Of a DNA stretch of 64,000 nucleotides, positions 34,558-43,157 are shown piece by piece. The position numbers and the translations under genes were made by a program. The DNA is from Clostridiaceae bacterium (GTDB lineage: Bacteria > Bacillota > Clostridia > Lachnospirales > Lachnospiraceae), in NCBI GenBank assembly GCA_009911305.1, contig QXXC01000002.1, positions 124,001 to 188,000 of the forward strand. The letters run 5' to 3'. How positions within the stretch are numbered: position 1 is the stretch's first letter; each line of letters opens with the position of its first letter. The notes under the pieces are model-generated. The model was given only the letters and a program-made list of their open reading frames with translations. It had not been told where the DNA came from and did no database searches.

Positions 34558-35436
34558 ATGAAAGATTTTTCTTTTTGGATGGAATATGAGGGCGCGGCAG
34601 AGGGCAGTGGACGAAGTGAAAAGTTATGGCTTAAAAATCCTGATACCGGACAAATCGGATTGTTTAAATTTAAAAAGGATACAGGAACAACGGATCATGT
34701 TTCAGAATGTATCGCGTATGATCTGGCAAAATTAATAGGCATTCCATGCGCCAGATTTGAAATCGGAACATATAAGGGAAGAGAAGGCTCATTAAGTTAT
34801 AATATCGTTGATCATGAAGGAATGATATTAATTGAGGGGATTTATTGCATTAGTCTGAAGTATCACAGTTTTGACGAAAATCAGTTGATGGATTTGGAAA
34901 CAGGAGAGAGGTATTCTTTGGACATGATAAAGAACGTTTTGGAACCATGGAATCTTTTTGAAGATTTTCTTCCGGTTCTGATTTTTGATTTCCTGATTGG
35001 GAATACTGACAGACATCAAAGCAATTGGGCATTGGTATTGGAAAAAGAAACGTTGAGTATAAGCCCATTATACGATAATAGTTCATCACTTTGTGCTTAT
35101 GTAAAAGAATCAAAGATTGAAAGCTATTTAGGAAAGGATATGCTTTTATGGAAATCGCTTACAGACACGAAGTCAAAATCATTAATACGCATTACGGGTA
35201 ATGACGCAAAGCAGCCGACTCATCTGGCAGTGATTGAGTTTCTTCAGAAGAATTTTTACAGGCAGACAATCGAGCTTGTAAAAAAGATTGAAGCATTTGT
35301 GACAGAAGACGCTGTTGATGCCATATTAGATAAATATAAAGAAGTAATGACGGAACAGCGGAAAAATCTGATAGGCAGATATATGTTATCAAAGGTGCAA
35401 TTATTAAAAAAGGCCTATGAGGAAAAGGAGAGATAA
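34558..35436 (+). CDS. HipA/HipT-like kinase domain protein
   Basis: The 292-aa protein is a HipA-fold Ser/Thr kinase without the usual N-terminal HipA_N part. Visible features are the ATP-binding Lys region LFKFKKDTG (about 35-43), the Glu in SECIAYDLAKLIGIPC, the catalytic loop DFLIGNTDRHQSNWALV with Asp151 and Asn156, and the metal-binding Asp173 in SPLYDNSSSL. HipA toxins phosphorylate aminoacyl-tRNA synthetases, but the target here is unknown. The next gene, 2 bp away, encodes the missing HipA_N-like part. No HipB-type DNA-binding gene is visible, which is unusual. Confidence 0.82.
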   Translation: MKDFSFWMEYEGAAEGSGRSEKLWLKNPDTGQIGLFKFKKDTGTTDHVSECIAYDLAKLIGIPCARFEIGTYKGREGSLSYNIVDHEGMILIEGIYCISLKYHSFDENQLMDLETGERYSLDMIKNVLEPWNLFEDFLPVLIFDFLIGNTDRHQSNWALVLEKETLSISPLYDNSSSLCAYVKESKIESYLGKDMLLWKSLTDTKSKSLIRITGNDAKQPTHLAVIEFLQKNFYRQTIELVKKIEAFVTEDAVDAILDKYKEVMTEQRKNLIGRYMLSKVQLLKKAYEEKER

Positions 35437-35438
35437 GG

Positions 35439-36131
35439 ATGTCAGTGAAAGATGGAAAGGACTATCTCTATCTGATTTGGAAATCTGAACGAACCAGGAA
35501 GCAATATATTGTCGGTCAATTGACAAAGAACGGCCAGTATGAATTCCGGTATGGCGGGGAAGTCCGGTCTGCTGTAGATGACGGCTTTCAGCCTCTGCTC
35601 TGCTTCCCGGATCTGGATAAAGTATATGAAAGCAACCGGCTTTTTACAATTTTTACAAGTCGTTTGCCAGATAGAAAAAGAAAAAACATTCGGGAAATTT
35701 TGAATAAATATGATTTAGATGAATATGATGATTTTATGCTCCTGAAGCGAAGCGGTGCGCGTCTTCCAATTGATAACCTTGAATTTATTGATCCGATATT
35801 GGATTTTGACAGGAATGTCACCAGGATTTTCTATATGGCCGGAGTCCGGCACTATTTAAACTGCGACGGGAAAAACTGTGCCCATGCTGTAGAAATTACC
35901 CGCGGGGATGAGGTGTTTTTGCGGAGGGAGCCTGACAACCAATATGATGCGGATGCGGTTCAGTTTTTAGATGCGTCAGGAAAGGTATTGGGATATATTC
36001 CACGGTATTACAGCAAAGGGGTGACGGAATTATTAAAGCTGAAAAAACAGATTACATGTCACATTTACAATGTTGACAGAAATAAGAACTGCAACGAATG
36101 CTTGAAAGTAATTATGGAAGTTATGAATTAA
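35439..36131 (+). CDS. HipS/HipA_N-like domain fused to a HIRAN domain
   Basis: The 230-aa protein has two parts. Residues about 8-115 (QYIVGQLTKNGQYEFRYGGE, YESNRLFTIFTSRLPDRKR, LDEYDDFMLLKRSGARLP) follow the pattern of the HipA N-terminal subdomain, known as the separate antitoxin HipS in HipBST. Residues about 130-225 (VEITRGDEVFLRREPDNQYD, AVQFLDASGKVLGYIPRYYS) are a HIRAN domain, which binds single-stranded DNA ends in Rad5/HLTF. It follows the kinase by 2 bp, with AAAAGGAGA as its ribosome site. It is probably the antitoxin or sensor of the kinase. The gene order is kinase first, unlike hipBST. Confidence 0.72.
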   Translation: MSVKDGKDYLYLIWKSERTRKQYIVGQLTKNGQYEFRYGGEVRSAVDDGFQPLLCFPDLDKVYESNRLFTIFTSRLPDRKRKNIREILNKYDLDEYDDFMLLKRSGARLPIDNLEFIDPILDFDRNVTRIFYMAGVRHYLNCDGKNCAHAVEITRGDEVFLRREPDNQYDADAVQFLDASGKVLGYIPRYYSKGVTELLKLKKQITCHIYNVDRNKNCNECLKVIMEVMN

Positions 36132-36296
36132 ACTGCAATGATTTCAGGTCAGGTATATCGGGAGTTATTGTAGACTAACTCACTTTGCCATTTTTCAGAA
36201 ACCGGAACCGGCATATCTGACAAAAGCGCTGCGAATCTATAAAAGCGGTGAGTGCAGCGCCCGGTGCTTTTGATATTTCTATGGAGAGGGAGCTCT

Positions 36297-37559
36297 TCAT
36301 CCCTCTCCGTTATAATCCGGCGCGGATATCTTTGCGCGGATGTGCAAAAGGAGGTTTTCCGCCTCGTCTCCGTGCCGCAGCAAATCATCTTTATCGGGTA
36401 TTTCGATGTCATGGATTAAAACGTTTCTTGTCTTTCTCAGGAGGACAATCCGGTTCAGCGTATCCTGATCAAGCAGCCCCATCCGCTTCAGGCGGTTGAT
36501 GTTAAAGGAACCTCTGGCTTTTGGAGCGTTCTGGTACGTGATCTGATTCAGCAGTTTTTCAAGGGATACCCACCGCTCGATGAAGTAATCAATTGCGGCT
36601 CTGTGTATCTCGTCAAGGCCGCCGCCGCCGGCCCGCAGCTCCTGGTAAATCTGGTAGTGTTTTTTATTTCCGGTGATAATCTGATCAATAATCTGTTGTG
36701 AAAGGTTCCGTTTGTCTTTCTCAAATTTTACGGATTTCAGGACTGACTCCATCTCTTTCACATCAGTGAAATGCAGACGGCTGATCAGGCTGTATAAGAG
36801 CTCAATATTTCCCATCCGCAGCTCGATTTCCTCGTTTTTAAACTGGCCGCTTAAGTAGTTGTAGAGATAGGAGGCAAGATCATACTGGCTGCTGAATGCG
36901 GCATTTTTGGTGCGGATCCGGAGATTCCCGGCCTTTTGCAGGCGTTCCAGCGCGATTTCCCCGGCCAGCACCAGGCCGTTCAGTTCATCCAGGATTGCCA
37001 GCTCCTCGTCCGAGAGAGCGCCCTGCATGGGCTTGTAAACGAGATCGTGCTCCACCTCACACCATGCGTGCATCAGAACAGAAGCCACCTGGATCTCGAT
37101 CCGTGCGGCGGCGAACTTTTTCTGGGGCGGCTCCAGCCGCTCCTCCCGCATATGGGCGCGGTAGTGGTTGGCCCAATAGCCGGAAAAGCGTTTGTTATAG
37201 GACGGCGGCTTGGACTGATCGGGAAACTGCCTTGTCTCCAGGATTGTGAAAAGGCGGCCGATCAGAGTATTCACGATATCGCGATCGCCGGGGAAATAAA
37301 GGGAGACGCGCACCCCCGCCAGATCCGCGATATCTTCATAGATATCTTTCATATTTTTATAGGGCTCTGCATTGAGCTCGTTCCGGCGCTGTACCTTGGC
37401 CTTTAAGCGTCCGGGATTTTTGGCGCGGAAGGTGACAATGGAGCGGATGCCGGCGGAGCGGAGTTCGTCTTCGAGCTGCATGGCGGCCAGACGGCCCGCC
37501 GTTTCATAAAAAGGCATTTTCTTTTTATAGTTTTCCATAAACTGGCTGATCAGATCCAT
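36297..37559 (-). CDS. RelA/SpoT-type (p)ppGpp synthetase domain protein with HEPN-like C-terminus
   Basis: The start is the ATG at 37559 (after AAAGGAGG), giving 420 aa. Residues about 40-215 are a RelA/SpoT nucleotidyltransferase-type synthetase domain: DIYEDIADLAGVRVSLYFPG, SGYWANHYRAH, and IEIQVASVLMHAWCEVEHDL. No HD hydrolase is present, so it is a small-alarmone-synthetase type. The C-terminal 200 residues are helical, and near residue 378 KTRNVLIHD shows the Rx4H pattern of HEPN ribonucleases. The combination suggests a toxin or defence role, but it could be a housekeeping alarmone synthetase. It converges on the HIRAN gene. Confidence 0.75.
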   Translation of the reverse strand: MDLISQFMENYKKKMPFYETAGRLAAMQLEDELRSAGIRSIVTFRAKNPGRLKAKVQRRNELNAEPYKNMKDIYEDIADLAGVRVSLYFPGDRDIVNTLIGRLFTILETRQFPDQSKPPSYNKRFSGYWANHYRAHMREERLEPPQKKFAAARIEIQVASVLMHAWCEVEHDLVYKPMQGALSDEELAILDELNGLVLAGEIALERLQKAGNLRIRTKNAAFSSQYDLASYLYNYLSGQFKNEEIELRMGNIELLYSLISRLHFTDVKEMESVLKSVKFEKDKRNLSQQIIDQIITGNKKHYQIYQELRAGGGGLDEIHRAAIDYFIERWVSLEKLLNQITYQNAPKARGSFNINRLKRMGLLDQDTLNRIVLLRKTRNVLIHDIEIPDKDDLLRHGDEAENLLLHIRAKISAPDYNGEG

Positions 37560-37794
37560 ATGAACGCCTCCTTTTCCATAGATTTTCCTGCTTTTCCATC
37601 TTTCATACAGCCGGCGCGGCAGGTGCGCAGACCGGTCTGACAGATTACCGTTAGGTGCTATTATATACGAAAGAAAATTCAGATTCAATAGACGAATGAC
37701 AGATGATGTGGTAAAGTTATAAGGAACTAAAACATTCAGATCACGGCAGCAAAGATACCAAAGACAGGAGGCTGCCGCGTCAGAGGACATGACT

Positions 37795-38766
37795 ATGAGA
37801 CATTATATCGTATTAGACCTGGAGTGGAACCAGAGCCCGCTGGGAAAGGACAGCTCAGCGGACAGGCTGCCGTTTGAGATTATCGAGATCGGCGCGGTGA
37901 AACTGAACAGCAGCCTGCAGATTGTGTCCGAATTCCGCCGTCTGATCCGGCCCAGGGTGTACCGGGAGATGCATTTTATTATTTCAGAAGTGACGCATAT
38001 GTCGATCGAGGAGCTGAACCAGGAGGGGACTTCCTTCATGAGCGCAATGGAGGAGTTTCTGGAATGGTGCGGCGCGGATTACAGCCTCTGCACATGGGGG
38101 CCCATGGATCTGACGGAGCTGCAGCGCAATATGGTCTACCACGGCATGGAGATACCGTTCGGATGGCCTCTGCTTTACTATGATGTGCAGAAGATTTACG
38201 CTCTTGTAAAGGGACAGGGGCAGCGGGAGTCCTTAGACCGCGCGGTGGAGGAGCTGGGGCTTGCAAAGGAGCGCCCCTTTCACAGGGCGCTTGACGACGC
38301 ATACTATACAGGGCGCGTGATGGGCGCAATGGATTTTTACAGCATGGTGGAGTATGTATCCGTGGACTATTACCGTGTGCCTGAGACAGAGGAAGAAGAG
38401 ATCTATCTGGAATTTCCGAGTTATGCAAAATACGTTTCCAGACAGTTTGAATACCGTGAGCAGGTCATGGAAGAGCGCAGGCTGACGGATATGGTGTGCT
38501 ATAAATGCCGGAGGATGCTCCGGAAAAAGATCCGCTGGTTTTCTGCAAACCAGAAGTTCTTTTTCTGCCTGGCGGTCTGCCCGGAGCACGGCCTGTTTAA
38601 AGGAAAGATCCGCATCAAAAAGACGGAGGACGGCCAGGTGTACGCGGTGAAAACCGTTAAGCAGGTGGATGAGGAAGGCGCGCGCGTGGTGGAGATAAAA
38701 AAGGAAGAGATGAAGAAGAAGCGCTCCGAGCGAAGTAAAGGGAGAAAGAGTAACCGTTGCGTCTGA
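37795..38766 (+). CDS. DEDDh 3'-5' exonuclease (KapD/DnaQ-like) with C-terminal Cys-rich domain
   Basis: The 323-aa protein opens with IVLDLEWNQSPLG (the DxE of ExoI), has WGPMDLTELQRN and the final PFHRALDDAYYTGRVMG with catalytic His and Asp, as in DEDDh exonucleases. After residue 200 a basic region carries CYKCRRML and FFFCLAVCPEHG, a possible zinc-binding unit. An ATG two codons earlier (37789) is possible, but spacing to AGAGG favours 37795. The last codons lie in a long terminator stem shared with the convergent carboxypeptidase gene. The substrate is unknown. Confidence 0.82.
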   Translation: MRHYIVLDLEWNQSPLGKDSSADRLPFEIIEIGAVKLNSSLQIVSEFRRLIRPRVYREMHFIISEVTHMSIEELNQEGTSFMSAMEEFLEWCGADYSLCTWGPMDLTELQRNMVYHGMEIPFGWPLLYYDVQKIYALVKGQGQRESLDRAVEELGLAKERPFHRALDDAYYTGRVMGAMDFYSMVEYVSVDYYRVPETEEEEIYLEFPSYAKYVSRQFEYREQVMEERRLTDMVCYKCRRMLRKKIRWFSANQKFFFCLAVCPEHGLFKGKIRIKKTEDGQVYAVKTVKQVDEEGARVVEIKKEEMKKKRSERSKGRKSNRCV

Positions 38767-38789
38767 CGGTTACTCTTCCTCCCTTTACT
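38734..38789. terminator. 24-bp bidirectional terminator overlapping both convergent genes
   Basis: Two 24-nt arms (starting AGTAAAGGGAG and ending CTCCCTTTACT) pair with a single mismatch around an 8-nt loop, followed by T residues. The exonuclease stop (38764-38766) is in the loop and right arm, and the carboxypeptidase stop (38785-38787) is in the right arm. Confidence 0.9.
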
Positions 38790-40392
38790 TTTTCGCGCGC
38801 CCGCTTCCGGCGCGATTTTTTTGCTTGTCATACGCGGCGGCCTGCCGCTTTTCCTGCATCATCAGATCAAATTCCGCCTCCGAGATGCCGGCTTCCCGGA
38901 GACGCTCTGCCCGGCGTCTGCGCCGTTCCAGCAGCGCCGCTTCCTCGCGCGCCCGGTTTTTCTTTATGGTATTTAATATGAAATAATTGGCCAGGACGAG
39001 CGCCAGGACAGCGATCAGCGCTTTAAAGATAACGCTCTGGAACGGGATGGAGATAGAGAAGAGATCCCTGACAGAGCGGGATGCGGCCTTCTCATCCGCC
39101 TCCTGGGGGGCAGGACCGCTTTCTGCCGGTTCCTCCGGCATACTGCGCATGCGGCCCGCCGTATCGCCCGGATCTGCGGCGGGGACGCTTTCCGCGTCCT
39201 GCGCGGGAGCCATGGAGGCCGGATTCACCTCCAAGAGCTCGTCCGGAAGCGTTTCATTCAGCGTTGGCAGGCTGTCTTTAAACGTTAAATAAGCCTGTCC
39301 CACCGGGCGCTCCCCTAACTGGTAGTTGACGCAGCCGATCGTTCCCTCCGGAGCAGACAGGGGCACCTCATAATCAAGAGAAATGGTTGTTTCCGAGATA
39401 TCCGCCGTTTTGGGAAGAATGATCCGGCTGTCGGGATTGATGGAGAGAACCTGGTCGGTCGAGGTGGGAAGGCCGGCAATTTTCAAATCGTCTCCGATAC
39501 TGGAAAAGGTCTGATCATAATCGGCGATTCGGACGGATTGAAAATTGGAAAATCCGAAATCCAGCAGCCGTTTGGTGTCTTTATACTGCGTGGATCGGCT
39601 GTGGAGAACCACAGTGACAAGCTTTGTATCTCCCTGCTGCGCCCCGATCACAAGCGTATTCAGCGCAATGGAGGTATATCCGGTCTTTCCGCCGATCACA
39701 TCCGGACGGTACTGATCAGGGAAATTGCGCTTGACCATCCGGTTGCCGGGAGAAATCCCAAGCCCTTCCGGATTATTTTTGCTGGGAGGAAGCTTATAGT
39801 AAGTGGTGGCGACGATTTTGGAAAAGATCTCATTCTCAAAGGCCGCCCTTGTGATAAGCGCCATGTCATACGCGCTCACATAATGGTTTTCGTCATTTAA
39901 GCCGCTGGGATTGTTGAAATGGGAATCCTCACAGCCGAGCTCCCTGGCCCGCTCGTTCATCAGGTCGGCAAAGTCCTCGATCGAACCGGCCACATGCTCT
40001 GCCAGGGCGTTGCCGGACTCGTTTGCTGATTTGAGCAGCAGCGCGTAAAGGCAGTCCTTTACACTCGCCCTGTCGCCTGTCTCATAGCCGGCGCTGGTGC
40101 TGTTTGCCTCCACATTGTGGACGGCATTATAGGAGAAGGTGACGGTTTCGTCCAGGGAACATCGTTCCAGCACAATCAGCGCCGTCAATACTTTGGTGAT
40201 ACTGGCCGGCGCATAGGTGTCGTGAATATTTTTTCCAAAAAGCACAATGCCTGTGTCCGCATCCATCACGATCCCCGCGTCCGATTCCAGATAGAGCTCG
40301 TCCGGCCAGTCCGTGGATGCCAGCGCTTCGGTGCAGAAAAAGCCGCATAGAAGAAGCAGACACAAAAGTAGGCTTATGATTCTGCGTTTCAT
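38785..40392 (-). CDS. D-alanyl-D-alanine carboxypeptidase (penicillin-binding protein 5/6 family)
   Basis: From the ATG at 40392 (after GAGGAATGG) the protein has 535 aa and a Sec signal peptide (MKRRIISLLLCLLLLCGFF) ending at ALAS. The S11 peptidase domain has PASITKVLTAL (SxxK), KSANESGN (SxN) and IGGKTGYT (KTG). A beta-rich PBP5_C-like domain follows to about residue 400. An Ala/Pro/Glu linker, a TM helix (VIFKALIAVLALVLANYFIL) and a basic cytoplasmic tail complete it, so the enzyme is membrane-anchored by a true TM helix. It trims peptidoglycan stem peptides. The upstream DUF1461 gene is on the same strand. Confidence 0.92.
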   Translation of the reverse strand: MKRRIISLLLCLLLLCGFFCTEALASTDWPDELYLESDAGIVMDADTGIVLFGKNIHDTYAPASITKVLTALIVLERCSLDETVTFSYNAVHNVEANSTSAGYETGDRASVKDCLYALLLKSANESGNALAEHVAGSIEDFADLMNERARELGCEDSHFNNPSGLNDENHYVSAYDMALITRAAFENEIFSKIVATTYYKLPPSKNNPEGLGISPGNRMVKRNFPDQYRPDVIGGKTGYTSIALNTLVIGAQQGDTKLVTVVLHSRSTQYKDTKRLLDFGFSNFQSVRIADYDQTFSSIGDDLKIAGLPTSTDQVLSINPDSRIILPKTADISETTISLDYEVPLSAPEGTIGCVNYQLGERPVGQAYLTFKDSLPTLNETLPDELLEVNPASMAPAQDAESVPAADPGDTAGRMRSMPEEPAESGPAPQEADEKAASRSVRDLFSISIPFQSVIFKALIAVLALVLANYFILNTIKKNRAREEAALLERRRRRAERLREAGISEAEFDLMMQEKRQAAAYDKQKNRAGSGRAKK

Positions 40393-40523
40393 AAATAATC
40401 CATTCCTCGTGGTTAAAATATTTGTAATAGAAATGTAACTTATATTCAACAGTATATCGGAAGAATGGGATTCTGTAAAGGGAAATCTTATATAGCTGTG
40501 AACAGCAGCCGCAAAGTTTCGGT

Positions 40524-41240
40524 TCACACACCAGCCTTTTCATTGTTTTTGTCCGGCATTTTTCCGGCCCGGCGGATCATCCACACACAGATACTGAGTA
40601 AAAGGAGTGTCAGGAACGCAAAGGTGCTGGAAATATAGAGCGCGGTATCCATAAAGAAGGGCTCCGGGACGATATTGATCAGGAGATCCGTTCGCGGATC
40701 CAGGATCCACAGATCGTTGTTAAAGAATATTTTGTGGAAAATGACAAAATATTTTGTAAAATCTGTGGATATGATGGCGGTCAACAGCGCAGCCAGGCCT
40801 AAAAAGAGCAGGGCGCCGATACAGAGCATTTTGGGGAGAAGGGCGGAGAGCGGGGCTTTTCTCCATATTAAAAGGAGTACGCAGAGGACGCATACGGCTG
40901 CGCAGATACGGCGGAGCGCGATGGCGGCCAGAAAAAGCCCGCGGACGTCCTCCATATGCGCAATTTCACGTTCATTGAAGAATTCGCGCTCCAATCCTCC
41001 CACAACGGTGGGAACATGCAGATCCTCCCGATCTCCGCGCAGGTAGTCCATCATCTCATCCGTAACGTCAAGCAGATCCTCCATGGTCATATCAACGGTA
41101 CCGGCAACGCCGTATTTCGTATATTTGGCCTCAAAGTAGCCGGGGATCCAGTAGACGACAGCCTCTACAGAGGTAATCAGGAACAGGATCATCAGGCAGA
41201 AGGCGCAGAGGATCCCCAGAAAGTGGTTCAAATATTTCAT
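40524..41240 (-). CDS. Integral membrane protein, TIGR01906/DUF1461 family
   Basis: The 238-aa protein has four TM helices (near residues 8-32, 110-130, 137-162 and 203-226) and a charged external segment between the first two. That segment includes YTKYGVAGTVDMTMEDLLDV and the FFNEREIAHMEDV signature typical of TIGR01906 proteins. Function is unknown. It is followed on the same strand after 131 bp by the carboxypeptidase gene. The ATG is preceded by AAAAGGAGAA. Confidence 0.85.
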   Translation of the reverse strand: MKYLNHFLGILCAFCLMILFLITSVEAVVYWIPGYFEAKYTKYGVAGTVDMTMEDLLDVTDEMMDYLRGDREDLHVPTVVGGLEREFFNEREIAHMEDVRGLFLAAIALRRICAAVCVLCVLLLIWRKAPLSALLPKMLCIGALLFLGLAALLTAIISTDFTKYFVIFHKIFFNNDLWILDPRTDLLINIVPEPFFMDTALYISSTFAFLTLLLLSICVWMIRRAGKMPDKNNEKAGV

Positions 41241-41364
41241 AGCGTCAGTTCTCCTTTTTCACATGATGTACTTTCGGAATCAGGGCATTTCAAACATTTT
41301 ACCATAATTGAACGAAGGTCACAAGATTTATGATTGTTAAAAGTTACGGTTCACGAAGGGCCTC

Positions 41365-41394
41365 TTGCAAAAGAGGCCTTTTGTCCTGTATACT
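41365..41394 (+). promoter_or_regulatory. Promoter of the HAD phosphatase gene, with overlapping stem-loop
   Basis: TTGCAA and TATACT are 18 bp apart. The -35 lies within a perfect 8-bp inverted repeat GGCCTCTT-gcaa-AAGAGGCC (41359-41378) followed by TTTT. That structure could be an operator or a terminator for upstream readthrough. Confidence 0.5.
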
Positions 41395-41506
41395 GTGGGG
41401 GAAAGAACATCCGTCCCCTGCCGCTTCTATCCCGCGGATCAGAGGACGGGTGAGAAAAAACGCGGACAGCGGGGCCCCTGATTGCCGCGGGCCCGGCTGA
41501 GGGAGG

Positions 41507-42184
41507 ATGGATAGAATGATAAAGGCAGTTATTTTTGACATGGACGGCGTGATTATTGACAGCGAGCAGGAGTATTTAAAGTATATGTATGAATTTGTCC
41601 GTGAAAAGAATCCGGATGTGAGGCTGGAAGAGATTTACGGCACGGTCGGCACGACCAAACGGGACTGCTGGGTTGTGGTGGAGGCGGCGGTGAAGACAGG
41701 CGAGACATGGGAGGAGCTGCGTGACGAATATCTGGGGCGCTGGACAGAGATTTTTTCATCTGTGGATTACATGTCCATCTTCCGTCCTGAGGTGCTGGAG
41801 GTCATGGATCAGTTAAAAGACATGGGGCTTCGCCTGGCTGTGGCTTCATCCACGAATATCGAGCAGGTGGAAAAGATTCTGAACGAAAATAAGGTGGCAG
41901 AGCGCCTGGAGCTGATGGTCAGCGGAAGCGGCTTTAAACGGAGCAAACCGGATCCGGCTGTTTATCTGCACACGGCAGAGCGGCTGGGGCTGGCTCCCGC
42001 GGAGTGCCTGGTGATAGAGGATTCCACGGTTGGGATTACGGCCGGGCACAATGCGGGTATGACAGTGGCGGCCCTGATTGACGAACGATTCTCATTTGAC
42101 AGGAGCCTGGCGGATTTTGAGCTCGCAGGCCTTCGGGAAATTGTCCCTCTCGCGAAACGGCTGCAGGCCGGGACAGACGCATAA
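41507..42184 (+). CDS. HAD-superfamily hydrolase (beta-phosphoglucomutase-like)
   Basis: The 225-aa protein has all HAD motifs: I VIFDMDGVIIDSE (nucleophile and acid Asp), II VASSTN, III Lys in GFKRSKPDPAVYL, and IV VIEDSTVGITAGHNAGM. The cap between motifs I and II is the helical subfamily I type. It could be a phosphoglucomutase, a sugar-phosphate phosphatase or a phosphonatase-like enzyme; the motifs do not decide. The frame starts MDRMIK; an internal ATG at 41516 is also possible. A strong bidirectional terminator follows. Confidence 0.87.
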   Translation: MDRMIKAVIFDMDGVIIDSEQEYLKYMYEFVREKNPDVRLEEIYGTVGTTKRDCWVVVEAAVKTGETWEELRDEYLGRWTEIFSSVDYMSIFRPEVLEVMDQLKDMGLRLAVASSTNIEQVEKILNENKVAERLELMVSGSGFKRSKPDPAVYLHTAERLGLAPAECLVIEDSTVGITAGHNAGMTVAALIDERFSFDRSLADFELAGLREIVPLAKRLQAGTDA

Positions 42185-42190
42185 ACCGGA

Positions 42191-42247
42191 TACAGAAAAG
42201 CCCTGCGGCGGGAGCTCTTGCGCTCCCCGCTGCAGGGCTTTTCTGTA
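42191..42247. terminator. Bidirectional terminator between HAD gene and DUF4145/SH3 gene
   Basis: TACAGAAAAGCCCTGC pairs perfectly with GCAGGGCTTTTCTGTA, with an inner GCGGGAGC/GCTCCCCGC stem. Runs of A and T on the two outer sides allow termination in both directions between the convergent genes. Confidence 0.88.
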
Positions 42248-42269
42248 TGGTACTTGCCGGAGGCGTTCT

Positions 42270-43157
42270 TTACTGAACAGGGGTTAAGAATTCTTTTGAC
42301 ACATAGGCATCCTGTCCGTTGTATTTGATAATGCACCATTTATCGTCATAATCTGACACAAATTCAACTTCCGTGCCCGGCCGCAGCAGCCCGATCTTCG
42401 TCTCGGCAGAATCTGTGGACGGGGCAGAGCGGACATTTAATGAGTCCGTGGTCTTATATTTTACGGCCGGGGCCGCCGCTGCCTCTGTGGTCGGGATCTC
42501 GATCGGCGGTATGCTCATAGCCGGCGTCTCAGCGGGCGCTTCCGTCACAGGCTCGGAAGAGGTTTCCGGAGCCTTCTCCTCAGCGGGCCGGATCATCTTG
42601 ATAATAAATATCAGCGCGATAATAATGGCAATCAGCAGGAGAGGCTTGATAATGCTTCCGGGATCCAGGCCCCTTCTCTGGGGGGCGCTTCTGCGCCTGC
42701 GGCTCGCGTTTGAGGGAGCGGCGGGGCGGCTGCCGCGCCTGACGCCGTCCGGGGCCGGCCGTCTTTGCGGCGGGGCGGCTTTTTTGCGGCGTCCGCTGTA
42801 ATCATTGATAAAGGTATATACCTCCTGCGCAAGCAGATGATGCGCCTGGCTGGCGTTATAGGAATTGTTGTCATCCTCATGGATGGCCTTATTCCCAATG
42901 GTTCGGATCTTATGGTAATGCTCATTGGTGGTCCTGCTGATAACTCCGTCCTGATAAAGCGCGTCGATCATGTCGATTAGGTTTCCCTGCATGATACCGG
43001 ACTGTTCGCAGAGCGCTTTTACCATGCACTCCAATGTCTGGCGCGCCTTGATCATGGCCATATTGTATTTCTTCTGGCCAATCAGGCGTTCGGTATCCTT
43101 AATGCCGGTCTGAATTTTGTCCCAGCCACCTCCTGCCGGGTTGTCTGTAGTGCTCAT
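42270..43157 (-). CDS. Membrane protein with DUF4145-like N-terminus and extracellular SH3 domain
   Basis: From the ATG at 43157 (after AAAGGAG) it has 295 aa. Residues about 12-105 resemble DUF4145/HEPN (MAMIKARQTLECMVKALCEQ, IRTIGNKAIHEDDN). A long Arg/Pro-rich linker, one TM helix (IIKPLLLIAIIIALIFIIKM, about 165-185), a Thr/Pro/Glu-rich spacer and a bacterial SH3 domain (TTDSLNVRSAPSTDSAETKI to the end) follow. Topology puts SH3 outside, where it may bind cell wall, and the HEPN-like part inside. Function is unknown; it might link wall state to a cytoplasmic response. Confidence 0.78.
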   Translation of the reverse strand: MSTTDNPAGGGWDKIQTGIKDTERLIGQKKYNMAMIKARQTLECMVKALCEQSGIMQGNLIDMIDALYQDGVISRTTNEHYHKIRTIGNKAIHEDDNNSYNASQAHHLLAQEVYTFINDYSGRRKKAAPPQRRPAPDGVRRGSRPAAPSNASRRRRSAPQRRGLDPGSIIKPLLLIAIIIALIFIIKMIRPAEEKAPETSSEPVTEAPAETPAMSIPPIEIPTTEAAAAPAVKYKTTDSLNVRSAPSTDSAETKIGLLRPGTEVEFVSDYDDKWCIIKYNGQDAYVSKEFLTPVQ

